Origin: Hahellaceae bacterium
GTDB taxonomy: Bacteria; Pseudomonadota; Gammaproteobacteria; Pseudomonadales; Oleiphilaceae
Direction: 5' to 3'
Assembly: GCA_024234575.1 (NCBI GenBank)
Contig: JACKOB010000006.1
Location: 248,001-312,000, forward strand
DNA: 64,000 bases
The notes below the pieces were generated by a model. That model was not told where the DNA came from, did no database searches, and saw only the letters and a program-made list of their open reading frames with translations. Position numbers and translations under genes: made by a program. Shown piece after piece: positions 1 to 10,605 of the stretch; within the stretch, counting starts at the first letter, position 1, and the number at the start of each line of letters is the position of its first letter.

Positions 1-1434
<1,434 letters not shown>

Positions 1435-1565
1435 TGTGGTAAATGATAGGTATAATTGGCGTTTCTGATTTTTTCAGAGGCTCTTTCGGCTGTTGCAGGC
1501 TTGTGTAAACAAGTGTGCAATGGCCTTTTTAATTTACATCATAATAGTTTCCTCCAGGAGGGCTT

Positions 1566-2942
1566 GTGGAGTATTTGCCATTATTTGTCCGCATGCAAGG
1601 CAAAAAAGCGTTATTGATTGGCAATAACGAGACGTTGACGCGTAAGCACACACTGCTCAAAAGCGCCGGGATGGAAATCTATCTTGTGGGTGATGCACCT
1701 TGTCAGGAGCTGATTGAGTTAATAGACAGCGGTGTTATTAAAAAAACGGCCGATACCTACTCGGAGAATCTCCTCGACAATATCTCAATTGTTGTTTGCT
1801 CGAACGAAGATAGTGCAATTGCGCAGCGGGTTTCTAATGACGCAATGGCCAGAGAGCTCCCCGTTAACATAGTGAACAACACAGAATTAAGCAGCTTTAT
1901 TTTTCCGTCAGTGATTGACCGGTCACCCATCGTCGCCGCAGTGTCCAGTGGCGGACAAATACCGGTGATGACGCGAATACTTCGTAACCTGGTCGAAAGT
2001 ACACTTCCTTTTGCCTACGGACGTTTGGCACAGTTATCCTCCAGTTTTCGAGCAAAGGTGAACGCGCAATATCCAGCTATAAATCAACGTCGCCGGTTTT
2101 GGGAAAAACACTTGGCGGGTTATTTTGCTGAATTGGTATTTTCTGGAAAAGACAAAGAAGCGGAGGCGTATCTAGAAGATGTGATTGGCAAAGAAAGTAT
2201 GTCAGAAACGGGTGAGGTCTATCTGGTTGGTGCTGGCCCAGGTGACCCCGATTTACTGACTTTTCGCGCACTGCGGTTGATAAGGCAGGCGGACGTGGTG
2301 GTCTATGACAGACTGGTCTCCACACCAATTCTAGAGCTCGCCCGACAAGACGCAGAGAAGATTCATGTTGGTAAAGAACGCAGCAACCATACGCTGCCAC
2401 AAGAAAAAATTAACCAGCTACTGGTGCGTTTGGCAAAAGAAGGTAAGCGGGTTGTCCGGCTGAAAGGGGGAGATCCTTTTATATTTGGTCGGGGTGGAGA
2501 AGAGATAGAAGAATTAGCGGCCTCTGAGGTGCCTTTTCAGGTTGTTCCCGGTATCACAGCAGCTTCCGGTTGCTCCAGTTACAGCGGTATACCTCTGACG
2601 CATAGGGATTATTCGCAGTCTGTACGGTTTATCACCGGGCACCTCAAGGACGGAAGTTGTGATTTACCCTGGCAGGAGTTTGTTACCAAGGGGCAAACAC
2701 TGGTCTTCTATATGGGGCTTACCGGCCTGGATGTAATTTGTTCACAACTGATTAGTTGTGGCATGGATAGATCGACGCCATTGGCCTTGATATCGAAAGG
2801 CACGACACCTGAGCAAAAAGTTTTAACCACAACGGTAGAAGACGCGACTGAGGCGGTTAAAAGTGTAGAGTTGAAAGCACCCACATTAATTATCATTGGT
2901 GAAGTGGTTCGCCTTAGAGAAAAACTACGCTGGTTTGATTAA
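1566..2942 (+). CDS. cysG: Siroheme synthase CysG with degenerate N-terminal domain
   Basis: A fusion of precorrin-2 dehydrogenase/sirohydrochlorin ferrochelatase (about residues 1-210) and uroporphyrinogen-III C-methyltransferase (about 215-458), making siroheme for sulfite and nitrite reductases. The C-terminal half has all the SUMT motifs (VGAGPGDPDLLT, LKGGDPFIFGRGGEE). The N-terminal half is unusual. The NAD-binding loop, GGGxVA in E. coli, reads GNNETL (residues 19-24), and the position of catalytic Asp104 (NVVDA in E. coli) is Asn104 (NIVNN). Ser128 is kept. The start is GTG at 1566, with an unusually close AGGAGGG at 1556-1562. The gene ends at a strong bidirectional terminator. Methyltransferase activity is very likely, but the dehydrogenase/chelatase activity is in doubt. 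Confidence 0.92.
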   Translation: MEYLPLFVRMQGKKALLIGNNETLTRKHTLLKSAGMEIYLVGDAPCQELIELIDSGVIKKTADTYSENLLDNISIVVCSNEDSAIAQRVSNDAMARELPVNIVNNTELSSFIFPSVIDRSPIVAAVSSGGQIPVMTRILRNLVESTLPFAYGRLAQLSSSFRAKVNAQYPAINQRRRFWEKHLAGYFAELVFSGKDKEAEAYLEDVIGKESMSETGEVYLVGAGPGDPDLLTFRALRLIRQADVVVYDRLVSTPILELARQDAEKIHVGKERSNHTLPQEKINQLLVRLAKEGKRVVRLKGGDPFIFGRGGEEIEELAASEVPFQVVPGITAASGCSSYSGIPLTHRDYSQSVRFITGHLKDGSCDLPWQEFVTKGQTLVFYMGLTGLDVICSQLISCGMDRSTPLALISKGTTPEQKVLTTTVEDATEAVKSVELKAPTLIIIGEVVRLREKLRWFD

Positions 2943-2957
2943 TCAAGATTCACTAAA

Positions 2958-2984
2958 AAAGCCCGATAATTTCTATCGGGCTTT
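2958..2984. terminator. Bidirectional rho-independent terminator
   Basis: Perfect 11-bp stem (AAAGCCCGATA / TATCGGGCTTT) with a 5-base loop. A-rich and T-rich flanks allow termination from both sides, so it serves the convergent cysG (+) and aroF-like gene (-). Confidence 0.9.
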
Positions 2985-3034
2985 CTTTAATGCCGATTGG
3001 CAAAGACGTTTAGCATACATTTTTATATAAATGC

Positions 3035-4102
3035 TTAACGGTTTGGCAATACGTCTTTTAGTTTTGCATGCATCTCCCGGATTGACTTCTCTGTTGTTTC
3101 CCAGTCAATACAGGCATCCGTTACAGAAACACCATACTTTAATTCTTTCAGGTCGCTTGGGATTGGCTGATTGCCCCAATTCAGGTTGCTCTCAACCATC
3201 AGTCCACAAATCGACTTATTGCCTTCAAGAATCTGGTGAGTGGCGTCTTGCATAACCAGTGGCTGCAAAGATGGGTCTTTTTTAGAGTTCTCATGGCTGC
3301 AATCGATCATGATTGATTGTCTCAAGCCCGCTTTTTCCAGTGCTTTTTCGCAGAGCGCCACATTGAGTGAGTCATAATTGGGCTTACCGCCGCCGCCTCT
3401 CAGCACTACGTGGCCATAGGGGTTACCTTTGGTTCGCACGACAGACACCTGGCCTTTTACGTCAATACCCAAGAAAGAATGTGGGTGTTGAACGGACTTC
3501 ATCGCGTTAACGGCAACATCCAGGCTGCCATCGGTGCCATTTTTGAAGCCAATCGCTACGGAAAGACCACTGCTCATTTCGCGATGGGTTTGCGATTCTG
3601 TGGTACGCGCCCCGATTGCCGACCAGGTAACGGTATCTTGCAAATACTGTGGAGAAATCGGATCCAATGCCTCAGTGGCAGTTGGGATGCCAAGCTCGGC
3701 AATATCCAGTAGCAGCTTACGACCAATGTGCAGCCCTTGCTGGACATCGAATGAATCGTTTAAGTGCGGATCATTGATGAGACCTTTCCAGCCCACAGTA
3801 GTGCGTGGTTTTTCAAAGTAGACGCGCATCACTAAGTAAAGTGTGTCTTCAACCTCTGCGGCCAATGCTTTAAGCTTTTTGGCGTAATCTTTGGCGGCAT
3901 CTACATCATGAATGGAGCAGGGGCCAATGACTACAAAGAGTCGGTGATCTTTTTTATCGAGAATATTCTCAATAGTTTTTCTGCCTTTCAACACTGTCGC
4001 TGCAGCTTTGTCTGTCAAAGGCATTTCAGAGATAAGTTGCTCGGGCGTAATCAGCACTTCAGTCTTGATTACGTTGACGTTATCAATTCCTATGTTCGAC
4101 AT
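3035..4102 (-). CDS. aroF: 3-deoxy-7-phosphoheptulonate synthase, class I (AroF-type)
   Basis: First enzyme of the shikimate pathway, condensing PEP and erythrose 4-phosphate to DAHP. The 355-residue protein has the class I signatures GPCSIHD, YFEKPRTTVGWKG and GARTTESQTHRE. It looks closer to the tyrosine-regulated E. coli AroF than to AroG or AroH: the N-terminus has the VLITPEQL segment and an Asn at position 8, and the body has ATEALDP and GVSVTDACI. Tyrosine feedback inhibition is therefore likely but inferred from remembered sequences. The gene stands alone and is divergent from the DUF1631 gene across a 239-base gap in which I see no convincing promoter. Confidence 0.93.
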   Translation of the reverse strand: MSNIGIDNVNVIKTEVLITPEQLISEMPLTDKAAATVLKGRKTIENILDKKDHRLFVVIGPCSIHDVDAAKDYAKKLKALAAEVEDTLYLVMRVYFEKPRTTVGWKGLINDPHLNDSFDVQQGLHIGRKLLLDIAELGIPTATEALDPISPQYLQDTVTWSAIGARTTESQTHREMSSGLSVAIGFKNGTDGSLDVAVNAMKSVQHPHSFLGIDVKGQVSVVRTKGNPYGHVVLRGGGGKPNYDSLNVALCEKALEKAGLRQSIMIDCSHENSKKDPSLQPLVMQDATHQILEGNKSICGLMVESNLNWGNQPIPSDLKELKYGVSVTDACIDWETTEKSIREMHAKLKDVLPNR

Positions 4103-4341
4103 GTTTTTGTCCAGATTTATTCTAAAATTTGATGTGTCGGCATTATAGTGTTAAGGCACAAGAAGTAACAATGGGGAAAAAGCTAAACAATTATTTTAAT
4201 TGGGATTCAGGTCAATAACTCAGTTAATTGTCCTCGAATTATAGTATCTTTGTGCCATCCTTTAATGATTCTTGTCAGAACTTGTCGCTTGTTCAAAAGG
4301 TACCTATTTATTAACTTTTCAGTATCAGGTAATGGGTTATA

Positions 4342-6093
4342 GTGCATCCAATAGCATTAATACTAAAAAATCTGCGCGTGCCAGACCTGCCCTACAGAAT
4401 GCGTGGTTCTGTTGAGGATGACGCTGCCCAAAAAGAGAAGGTGCTGGCATTTTTGCTTGACCCGCTTACCCGTGTCGAAAGTCAGTCTACGTTAAAGACG
4501 TTTCGCGAAATGCAGCCGAAACAATCGCTGTTGCCAAAATGGTTTAATAGCTTCTTTCTTGCCGACCGGCTGATTGATGTTTATCTTCGCAAAAATGATT
4601 TTTCACCCGAGCTCGAGGAAAAGCTGTCTCACTGGCGTTTTGCGCTAGCCTATATTTTCGTTTATCTGGGGCAGGGGCATGAGCACCCCGAGAACTTTGT
4701 CCATCTGCTGAGAACTTTCGATACGTTCGCCAAAGAATATGTCGGCTACTCGGCCGCCGCCGCCCGAGGAAAACTTGTTATCGAGGCCCTTGAGCGCCTC
4801 AATCTTAAAATATTTGTCACTGATATTGGTCGGCCAGGTTTTCAGGCTGAGCTGTTTGGCGAAATTGAAAAAGAGTTTAAAACCAATAACGAGCGGCGTC
4901 GTAAAATAGTCGAAAGGCTGGTTCAAACCGAGCAAGGATTATCTCGCTCTGAGCATGCCGGTGAGCTATCCCGAAGAATCGTCGCCTCAGCGTTGGATGG
5001 AAGGCTGTTGCCAGAGTCGATATCCGATTTTGTCACCGAGGTATGGGTAGAATTACTGCGTCAAAAAGTGCTCACTGAGAATATTGAGACCATGCCGCCG
5101 GCGCTGGACGTATTAACCAAAGATTTATACCTGACTTTTTCTACCTCCGTGAGTATGCAGGCATCAAAGAAGCAGGAAATAGCCATTTCTCTGGTGGATC
5201 GCCTGGAAACTGAGCTGGGTAAATATGAGGGGAGAATTCCTGACTATCAGACCCATCTTGGACGAATTCAAAAGGATGTGATCGATCAGTTACAGGCGAA
5301 ACCGGTTGAAGTGCAGCAGTTTCTGTTTGGTGATGGCGCACTGCCTAAAACCGATGGGAAGGTGTTAGTACAGAACCCTGAGCAATACGAGAATGTTTGG
5401 ATTGAAGTGAAGGACCTCAAATTGCGTCATCAGGTGACGCTTTGGTTACCCCTCACACAAACTTACCTGATGACCAATCTGCTGGGTATGAAAACTGGTT
5501 ACCTCAAGTATGCTGCCTTGATGACAGGCTTGCAGACTGGCGCAATAAGGCGTGTCAGTGAGTATGTGTCACTTGAAAGCATTATTGATGAGACAGTCCG
5601 TGGTCTTTCTAAAGTGGTCTCGGCTCAGATGCAACAGCGACAACAGGCCATTGATAAGGCAAAGCGCGAAGCGGAGGAGATTCGTTTAGCAAAAGAGCGG
5701 GCTGAGGCAGAAGTGGCAGAACGAAAACGTTTGGCCAAAGAAGAGGCTGCACGCCTGCAGGCACAGGCCGCAAGTGAAAAGGCTGCCGCTGAAGCGCAGC
5801 AGCAAAGGATAAAAGAGCTGGAGCTGACTGAAGCTATCAGCGACCTTAAAATGGGGGCCTGGGTTGAATTTACCCGCCGCGACGAACTTGAAAAAGGTAA
5901 GTTGGCGGTAAAGACCAAAGCAACACAAAAGTTAATTTTTGTTGATAAGCTGGGTCTCAATCGATTTGAAATTAAAGTGGATGAGCTGGTTGCTCAGGTG
6001 TTGGAAGGCAAGGCGCGTATCCTCGATTCGGGGACCGAGTTTGATGACTCCCTCGAGCGAACCGTGAGCCGAATTCGGATGTCTACGAAATGA
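4342..6093 (+). CDS. DUF1631 family protein
   Basis: A 583-residue protein of unknown function that resembles DUF1631 proteins of Pseudomonas and its relatives. The C-terminal part has the recognisable GAWVEF...KAxxKLIFVDKLGLNRFE...LDSGTEFDDSLER region. Residues about 430-490 form an Ala/Glu/Lys-rich coiled coil, and the N-terminal two thirds is helical with no catalytic motif I recognise. It is shorter than the roughly 700-residue homologs I recall. The start is a GTG at 4342 with poor ribosome-site support and is uncertain. The stop overlaps the next start (ATGA), so it is translationally coupled to a PilZ protein, which suggests a link to cyclic-di-GMP. Confidence 0.75.
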   Translation: MHPIALILKNLRVPDLPYRMRGSVEDDAAQKEKVLAFLLDPLTRVESQSTLKTFREMQPKQSLLPKWFNSFFLADRLIDVYLRKNDFSPELEEKLSHWRFALAYIFVYLGQGHEHPENFVHLLRTFDTFAKEYVGYSAAAARGKLVIEALERLNLKIFVTDIGRPGFQAELFGEIEKEFKTNNERRRKIVERLVQTEQGLSRSEHAGELSRRIVASALDGRLLPESISDFVTEVWVELLRQKVLTENIETMPPALDVLTKDLYLTFSTSVSMQASKKQEIAISLVDRLETELGKYEGRIPDYQTHLGRIQKDVIDQLQAKPVEVQQFLFGDGALPKTDGKVLVQNPEQYENVWIEVKDLKLRHQVTLWLPLTQTYLMTNLLGMKTGYLKYAALMTGLQTGAIRRVSEYVSLESIIDETVRGLSKVVSAQMQQRQQAIDKAKREAEEIRLAKERAEAEVAERKRLAKEEAARLQAQAASEKAAAEAQQQRIKELELTEAISDLKMGAWVEFTRRDELEKGKLAVKTKATQKLIFVDKLGLNRFEIKVDELVAQVLEGKARILDSGTEFDDSLERTVSRIRMSTK

Positions 6094-6485
6094 GTGAAGA
6101 TTATGATCATTGGCTAAGGCCAGATGAACGCAGAGAAGAGATAAGGCTGAGTACATTGTGTCGGGTGTATTTGCATGTGCCAGATGAGCGGGACCTCGAA
6201 GCAGACCACAGTGATGAAGTCGAAGAGTGTGAAACGATTGATTTTTCTTCTAATGGTGTGCAGGTAAGGCTGACGCGACCGCTGGTTCAGGGTGCCATCT
6301 TGCCGGTGCTGGTCTATGTTAACGAAGAGCGTTTTTCGTTAATCAGCGAAGTGATGTGGTGTCGCGAGGATAAAAATGGTGCCGGCTATTTGGTTGGTTT
6401 GCATCTGCTGGATTCGGATGACTCTTCGTCAATCGAGTGGAAAGAGGCAATGATTCGTTGGCTGGAAGCGGATACGGGTATGTAA
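6090..6485 (+). CDS. PilZ domain protein
   Basis: A 131-residue single-domain PilZ protein, predicted to be a cytosolic cyclic-di-GMP receptor. It has the two conserved ligand-binding elements: an arginine motif near the N-terminus (RREEIR, about residues 14-19) and D-F-S-S-N-G (about residues 50-55), the (D/N)xSxxG motif on the beta barrel. Its start overlaps the stop of the DUF1631 gene by four bases, so the two are probably made together and may act as a pair. The output is unknown. Confidence 0.85.
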   Translation: MSEDYDHWLRPDERREEIRLSTLCRVYLHVPDERDLEADHSDEVEECETIDFSSNGVQVRLTRPLVQGAILPVLVYVNEERFSLISEVMWCREDKNGAGYLVGLHLLDSDDSSSIEWKEAMIRWLEADTGM

Positions 6486-6569
6486 TACAAATTTCCGGTG
6501 GAAGCACGGTCAACGGTGGCAAAAGGCGTGCATGCAGGGTGAAGAGGCAGGCAGAATTTTTACAAAAAG

Positions 6570-8957
6570 TCAGCTGACGGGATTTTCATTACTTAAGTTT
6601 CCCCCCTTTCTTACCCAGTGCTCAAGCTTCTCAATGAGTACATGACGCTCATAAGGTTTTGTCACGTAGTCGTTCATGCCGGCATTGAAGCACTTCTCTT
6701 TGTCGCCATGCATTACGTTAGCGGTGACCGCGATAATTGGTAAGTTTTGGATATTTAACTCATTTCGTATATAACGCGTTGCTTCGTAGCCATCCATGAT
6801 AGGCATATGGCAATCCATTAAGACCACATCAAACTTGTCAGCCTTGATCATGTTAACAGCTTCCTGGCCATTACCCGCAATCTTTACTGTATAGCCAAGT
6901 TTTTTCAGGATCGTCTTGGCGACCATTTGATTTACCTGATTGTCTTCAACCAGTAACACGGTGTAGTTGTTGTTTGCCGCGTCAAGTGTTCTGGCTTTGC
7001 CACTTAGCGCTTTGCCTGATTCGTCGCCCAGTAGCTTGCCGATTGCTTCTTTTAATGCAGCTCTGCCGAAAGGGCCGCTTAGAGTGCCGTGCGTAAGTTT
7101 ACGCAGTGGTGAGTCGGGGCTAAGTGTGCGGTGCAGTCTGTTAATCAGCAAGATTTTAGCGGCGACTTCGATATTTCCAATCTTTTCGATAAACGCCGGG
7201 TCATCGATGATGAGGATGTCGTTGTCACTTGTTGAAATCTTCGACATATCGACACTTTCTATGTTGCTGCTATAAATATGTTCGGTGATTGGCAGATTCC
7301 AGTGTCTGATTTGATCCTTGATGAAGTCGAACAACACATTGTCTGCTTTGTGCAGCAGTTGAAAGTGCGATTTTTGCATGCCGCTCGAAACAGGTTTTTC
7401 AGTGTGTGAAATGTCTTCCCGCAAGGGAATGGTCACCGTAAAAGTGCTACCTACATTTTCTTCCGATTCCACCGTTAACGTGCCGGACATATGCTGGACA
7501 AGTTGTTTGCAAAGCGTAAGGCCAAGTCCGGTACCACCGTATTTTCTGGTGGTATCTGAATAGGCCTGGGAAAAAGGTGAAAATATCTTCTGTAAAGCAC
7601 TATCTGAAATGCCGATGCCTGTATCCACCACTTTAATGATCGCCATCCGCTCATCACAGCGCAGGCTAAGAGTTACGCGACCTTCTTCAGTGAATTTTAT
7701 GGCATTGCCAACAAGGTTGCTGATAACTTGCCGAATACGCGTTGGATCACCAAAAATATGTTCGGGGAAATTGGGCTGTATATAAGTGGCCAATTCGATA
7801 TTGCGTGCGGCAGAGTTTTGCGCCAGGAGGCTGGCCACCTCATCAACGGTTTTACGTAAGTCAAAGCTGATGCTTTCAAGTGTTAATTTGCCCGCTTCAA
7901 CCTTGGAAATGTCGAGTATGTCATTCAATACCTGCAATAACGCGACACCCGAATTGTAAGCGACTTCAAGCTGGCCGCTTTGTCGCTCCGACAGTGGCTC
8001 TTCTAGTGTTAAAGAAATCATTCCCAACACACCATTGAAAGGCGTACGTATTTCGTGACTCATGTTCGCCAGAAAGTCGGCCCGCGCCTTCGCACGCTTA
8101 ACGGCCTCTTCTTTGGCAACGACTAACTCGCGATTACTTTTAAGTAGCTGGTCATTTTTATCAGAAAGCTCTCGCGTACGAGCTTCAACAATTTGCTCAA
8201 GCTGTTCCGAATAGGTTTTAAGTCTGGCTTCTGCCTGCCTTATTTTTAGCAGACTGCGTTCAATCGCTTGTAAATGGTCGTTGGTGCTTTCAACCAAGAC
8301 ACCGATTTCATCGTTTTCGTGACCTTTGGGAACGGGTAATCGCGCCTTTTCGGGGGTGTCCGGCGCAACCTGGATGATGGCCTCAATGACATCAACAAGA
8401 GGTTTGGTCAACATTAAGTAAAACACAAATAACAATAAAAACGACAACGATAAACTTTTGATAAAACCGGAAAGTAAGGTAAACCCAGCCCTTTTTAAGA
8501 ACGCTATACCGGCCTGGTAGGTATCGACAACAACATTAAGGTTGCCCAGATCCACATCCACCAGTTGTTGGACTGCCAATCTTGTCGTGTAGGTACGGGT
8601 TGGGTTGAAAAGAAGGTCACTCATCCAGCGATAGGGTGACTCGGTAATATTTCGTTCCCGGCGGGCAAGTGTCCGGTTGTCCGTGTCGACGATATCCGCT
8701 TCGATAATAGAGGGATGTTTTAATAAGCCTTCGAGCAACTCTTCGGCCAGTCTGGAATCGATGTTATAAGCAATTTGTGAGGCAGGTGTGTGGCTGATGG
8801 TGATGATGGCTTCTATTTCTTCGTCCAGGGCCGTATTTTCATTGAGGTAATCGAATAGAACCTGTATCAGGTTAAGCACCATGCCAAGTAACAACGCCAC
8901 AATGACGGTGTTGCGCATCAACTTAAATGACAGTCTGTTCGAAAAATTTATATTCAC
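6570..8957 (-). CDS. Hybrid sensor histidine kinase with pseudo-receiver and receiver
   Basis: Inner-membrane hybrid kinase of 795 residues. Order: TM1 (about 15-35), a periplasmic sensor segment, TM2 (about 158-183), HAMP-like linker (184-235), coiled coil, HisKA with phospho-acceptor His301 (NMSHEIRTP), HATPase_c (about 400-512, N-box NLVGNAIKF, GTGLGL), a degenerate receiver (about 525-645) and a normal C-terminal receiver with Asp715 (VLMDCHMPIMDG). There is no Hpt domain and no partner regulator gene nearby, so phosphate must go to a distant Hpt protein. The layout resembles BarA/GacS-type kinases, but the sensor region does not let me name an ortholog. Confidence 0.93.
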   Translation of the reverse strand: MNINFSNRLSFKLMRNTVIVALLLGMVLNLIQVLFDYLNENTALDEEIEAIITISHTPASQIAYNIDSRLAEELLEGLLKHPSIIEADIVDTDNRTLARRERNITESPYRWMSDLLFNPTRTYTTRLAVQQLVDVDLGNLNVVVDTYQAGIAFLKRAGFTLLSGFIKSLSLSFLLLFVFYLMLTKPLVDVIEAIIQVAPDTPEKARLPVPKGHENDEIGVLVESTNDHLQAIERSLLKIRQAEARLKTYSEQLEQIVEARTRELSDKNDQLLKSNRELVVAKEEAVKRAKARADFLANMSHEIRTPFNGVLGMISLTLEEPLSERQSGQLEVAYNSGVALLQVLNDILDISKVEAGKLTLESISFDLRKTVDEVASLLAQNSAARNIELATYIQPNFPEHIFGDPTRIRQVISNLVGNAIKFTEEGRVTLSLRCDERMAIIKVVDTGIGISDSALQKIFSPFSQAYSDTTRKYGGTGLGLTLCKQLVQHMSGTLTVESEENVGSTFTVTIPLREDISHTEKPVSSGMQKSHFQLLHKADNVLFDFIKDQIRHWNLPITEHIYSSNIESVDMSKISTSDNDILIIDDPAFIEKIGNIEVAAKILLINRLHRTLSPDSPLRKLTHGTLSGPFGRAALKEAIGKLLGDESGKALSGKARTLDAANNNYTVLLVEDNQVNQMVAKTILKKLGYTVKIAGNGQEAVNMIKADKFDVVLMDCHMPIMDGYEATRYIRNELNIQNLPIIAVTANVMHGDKEKCFNAGMNDYVTKPYERHVLIEKLEHWVRKGGNLSNENPVS

Positions 8958-9089
8958 ACTATTCCACTTAACTGTCTATATAGGTAAGTTGCCAGCGAGT
9001 TTTTGACACTGTAAAAGTAGCAATGGCCTTTACCTTTGGTCGTTGTTTGCATTACTAAAAGCTTTACGGTGGCGGCAGGTCAACTGCTT

Positions 9090-9866
9090 TTAATCATCGT
9101 AGGCATTCTTTTTCTTCCATTGATCATCGTCGCCGATAAACGACTTCCATTCATCGGGCTTCTCTTCAGGCTTGGCCGCCGCAACCTTCTTCTCTTCTTC
9201 TGCCAGATTATCCAGTTCTTTAATTCTGACTTTATAAGCTTGAATGGCTTTTTGTGCGACCGTTAGGGCTTTAAGTGGTTCTAGCTCGGCTATAGCGCTG
9301 TGATACTGGTGAATAGCTAAACGCCATTTCTTGAGCTGTATATTCGCTTTCGCTTTGTTGGCGTAGTAGTCGGCTTTAGACTTAGCAGCATAATATGTGA
9401 TGTGTTGAATATGCTTTTTAGCAGACGCGTTATCAATATTTCCTTTTTTACGCTGCGCCTCGACAAATTTTTGCAGCGCTTCTAATAAGCCTTGCACTTC
9501 TTTTGCCTGCACTTCATCCACAATTGGTACAGCTTGTGGCTTCTCTGTGGACTGCTTTAATAGCTCGAGGCTGCTTTCTTCGTCTTGTAAGGTTGCGCCA
9601 TGCTTAAAATCGGCTTTTTGCAGTTGCTTTAACTCGTTAAGGGTGTCTATGGATCGCTCGATAATGAGAATTTTTAATTCTTTGGCAAGGTATTGCGGCG
9701 GCAGGTCTGTTGTCAGGCGTTTTAGTCGTCTGCAGCGATCCTGAAGCGTGTTCGCGCGGCGAATCCGCTCGATCTTGGCTCGTTCTCGAGCTTGTCCTAT
9801 AAAAATCAGCGCGATGGACACCGCGATAATAACAACAATGATGGTGATGATAACCGGTGCACTCAT
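9090..9866 (-). CDS. Membrane-anchored hypothetical protein with TPR-like helices
   Basis: I do not recognise this 258-residue protein. It has a single N-terminal transmembrane segment (about residues 4-24, Ile/Val-rich) followed by a basic stretch, so the bulk should be cytosolic. Residues about 165-215 (AKSKADYYANKAKANI and following) look like tetratricopeptide-type helix pairs. The C-terminus is Lys/Glu/Asp-rich and probably disordered. The ATG at 9864-9866 follows a gap of 174 bases from sixA. It may be an inner-membrane scaffold protein, but nothing shows a function. Confidence 0.7.
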   Translation of the reverse strand: MSAPVIITIIVVIIAVSIALIFIGQARERAKIERIRRANTLQDRCRRLKRLTTDLPPQYLAKELKILIIERSIDTLNELKQLQKADFKHGATLQDEESSLELLKQSTEKPQAVPIVDEVQAKEVQGLLEALQKFVEAQRKKGNIDNASAKKHIQHITYYAAKSKADYYANKAKANIQLKKWRLAIHQYHSAIAELEPLKALTVAQKAIQAYKVRIKELDNLAEEEKKVAAAKPEEKPDEWKSFIGDDDQWKKKNAYDD

Positions 9867-10040
9867 TTATCTATCCGTTTATCCTTGTTAATAAAAATTT
9901 AGCGTGATTTATGTAACGGCGGATCTCAGTTTTATCACCGTGAACATGGCTACGTTTTAGTATAGTGCAGGTGGCTATTTTGTCAGTAAAAAACGCTAAT
10001 AGGTGTTCTGCTATCATGCCGGACAGAACGGGCTTGTTCG

Positions 10041-10538
10041 CTAAACCTCCAGCAATTTAGGGCTGACCAAAAGGCGGGCTTTACCGAGCGGTGCGCTGCA
10101 GTTTTTCCAGGAGGAGCAGTCAAAATCGATGACCAGTGTTGCGCAAGTGGCAAAGTTTTCGATAGTGACATCGCAAAGCAGGTCAATTGCCTCGGTTAGT
10201 GCGGGGTTATGGCCAAAAAGCGCAACAAAACTAACATTATCGGGAAGGTAAGAAACGACATCCAGTAATGTTCTCGGTTCGCACATATAGAGGCGAGTGT
10301 TTAAAAATATCTTCTCTTCGTCATAATTAAAATGACTGGCGAAGATGCTCGCTGTCGTTTTGGTTCGTACCGCAGGGCTGGCGACCATTAAATCGGGACA
10401 AGGAAAAATATTTTTTAGGAAAGCAGCCACCTTTGGCGCAGACTTTTCACCGCGGCGGTTTAGCGGTCGATCAAAATCTGCAAGGCTTTCATCCTTCCAG
10501 GAAGATTTTGCGTGTCGGACTAACATCAGTCTTTTCAT
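10041..10538 (-). CDS. sixA: SixA-like phosphohistidine phosphatase
   Basis: Histidine phosphatase superfamily protein of 165 residues. The catalytic RHAKSSW motif at the N-terminus carries the nucleophilic His, ASPAVRT supplies the second Arg, and FGHNPALT supplies the second His. SixA removes phosphate from the Hpt domain of ArcB and from NPr in E. coli. Here a hybrid kinase lies about 1 kb away on the same strand, so a role in a phosphorelay is an attractive guess. The C-terminal part differs from E. coli SixA, so the exact substrate is open. Confidence 0.82.
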   Translation of the reverse strand: MKRLMLVRHAKSSWKDESLADFDRPLNRRGEKSAPKVAAFLKNIFPCPDLMVASPAVRTKTTASIFASHFNYDEEKIFLNTRLYMCEPRTLLDVVSYLPDNVSFVALFGHNPALTEAIDLLCDVTIENFATCATLVIDFDCSSWKNCSAPLGKARLLVSPKLLEV

Positions 10539-10605
10539 TTATAATCCATTGTCATTCGCTGATGGCTTGTATTGTTATCTGCCACAACCAGCAGGGTCGC
10601 GTCTG

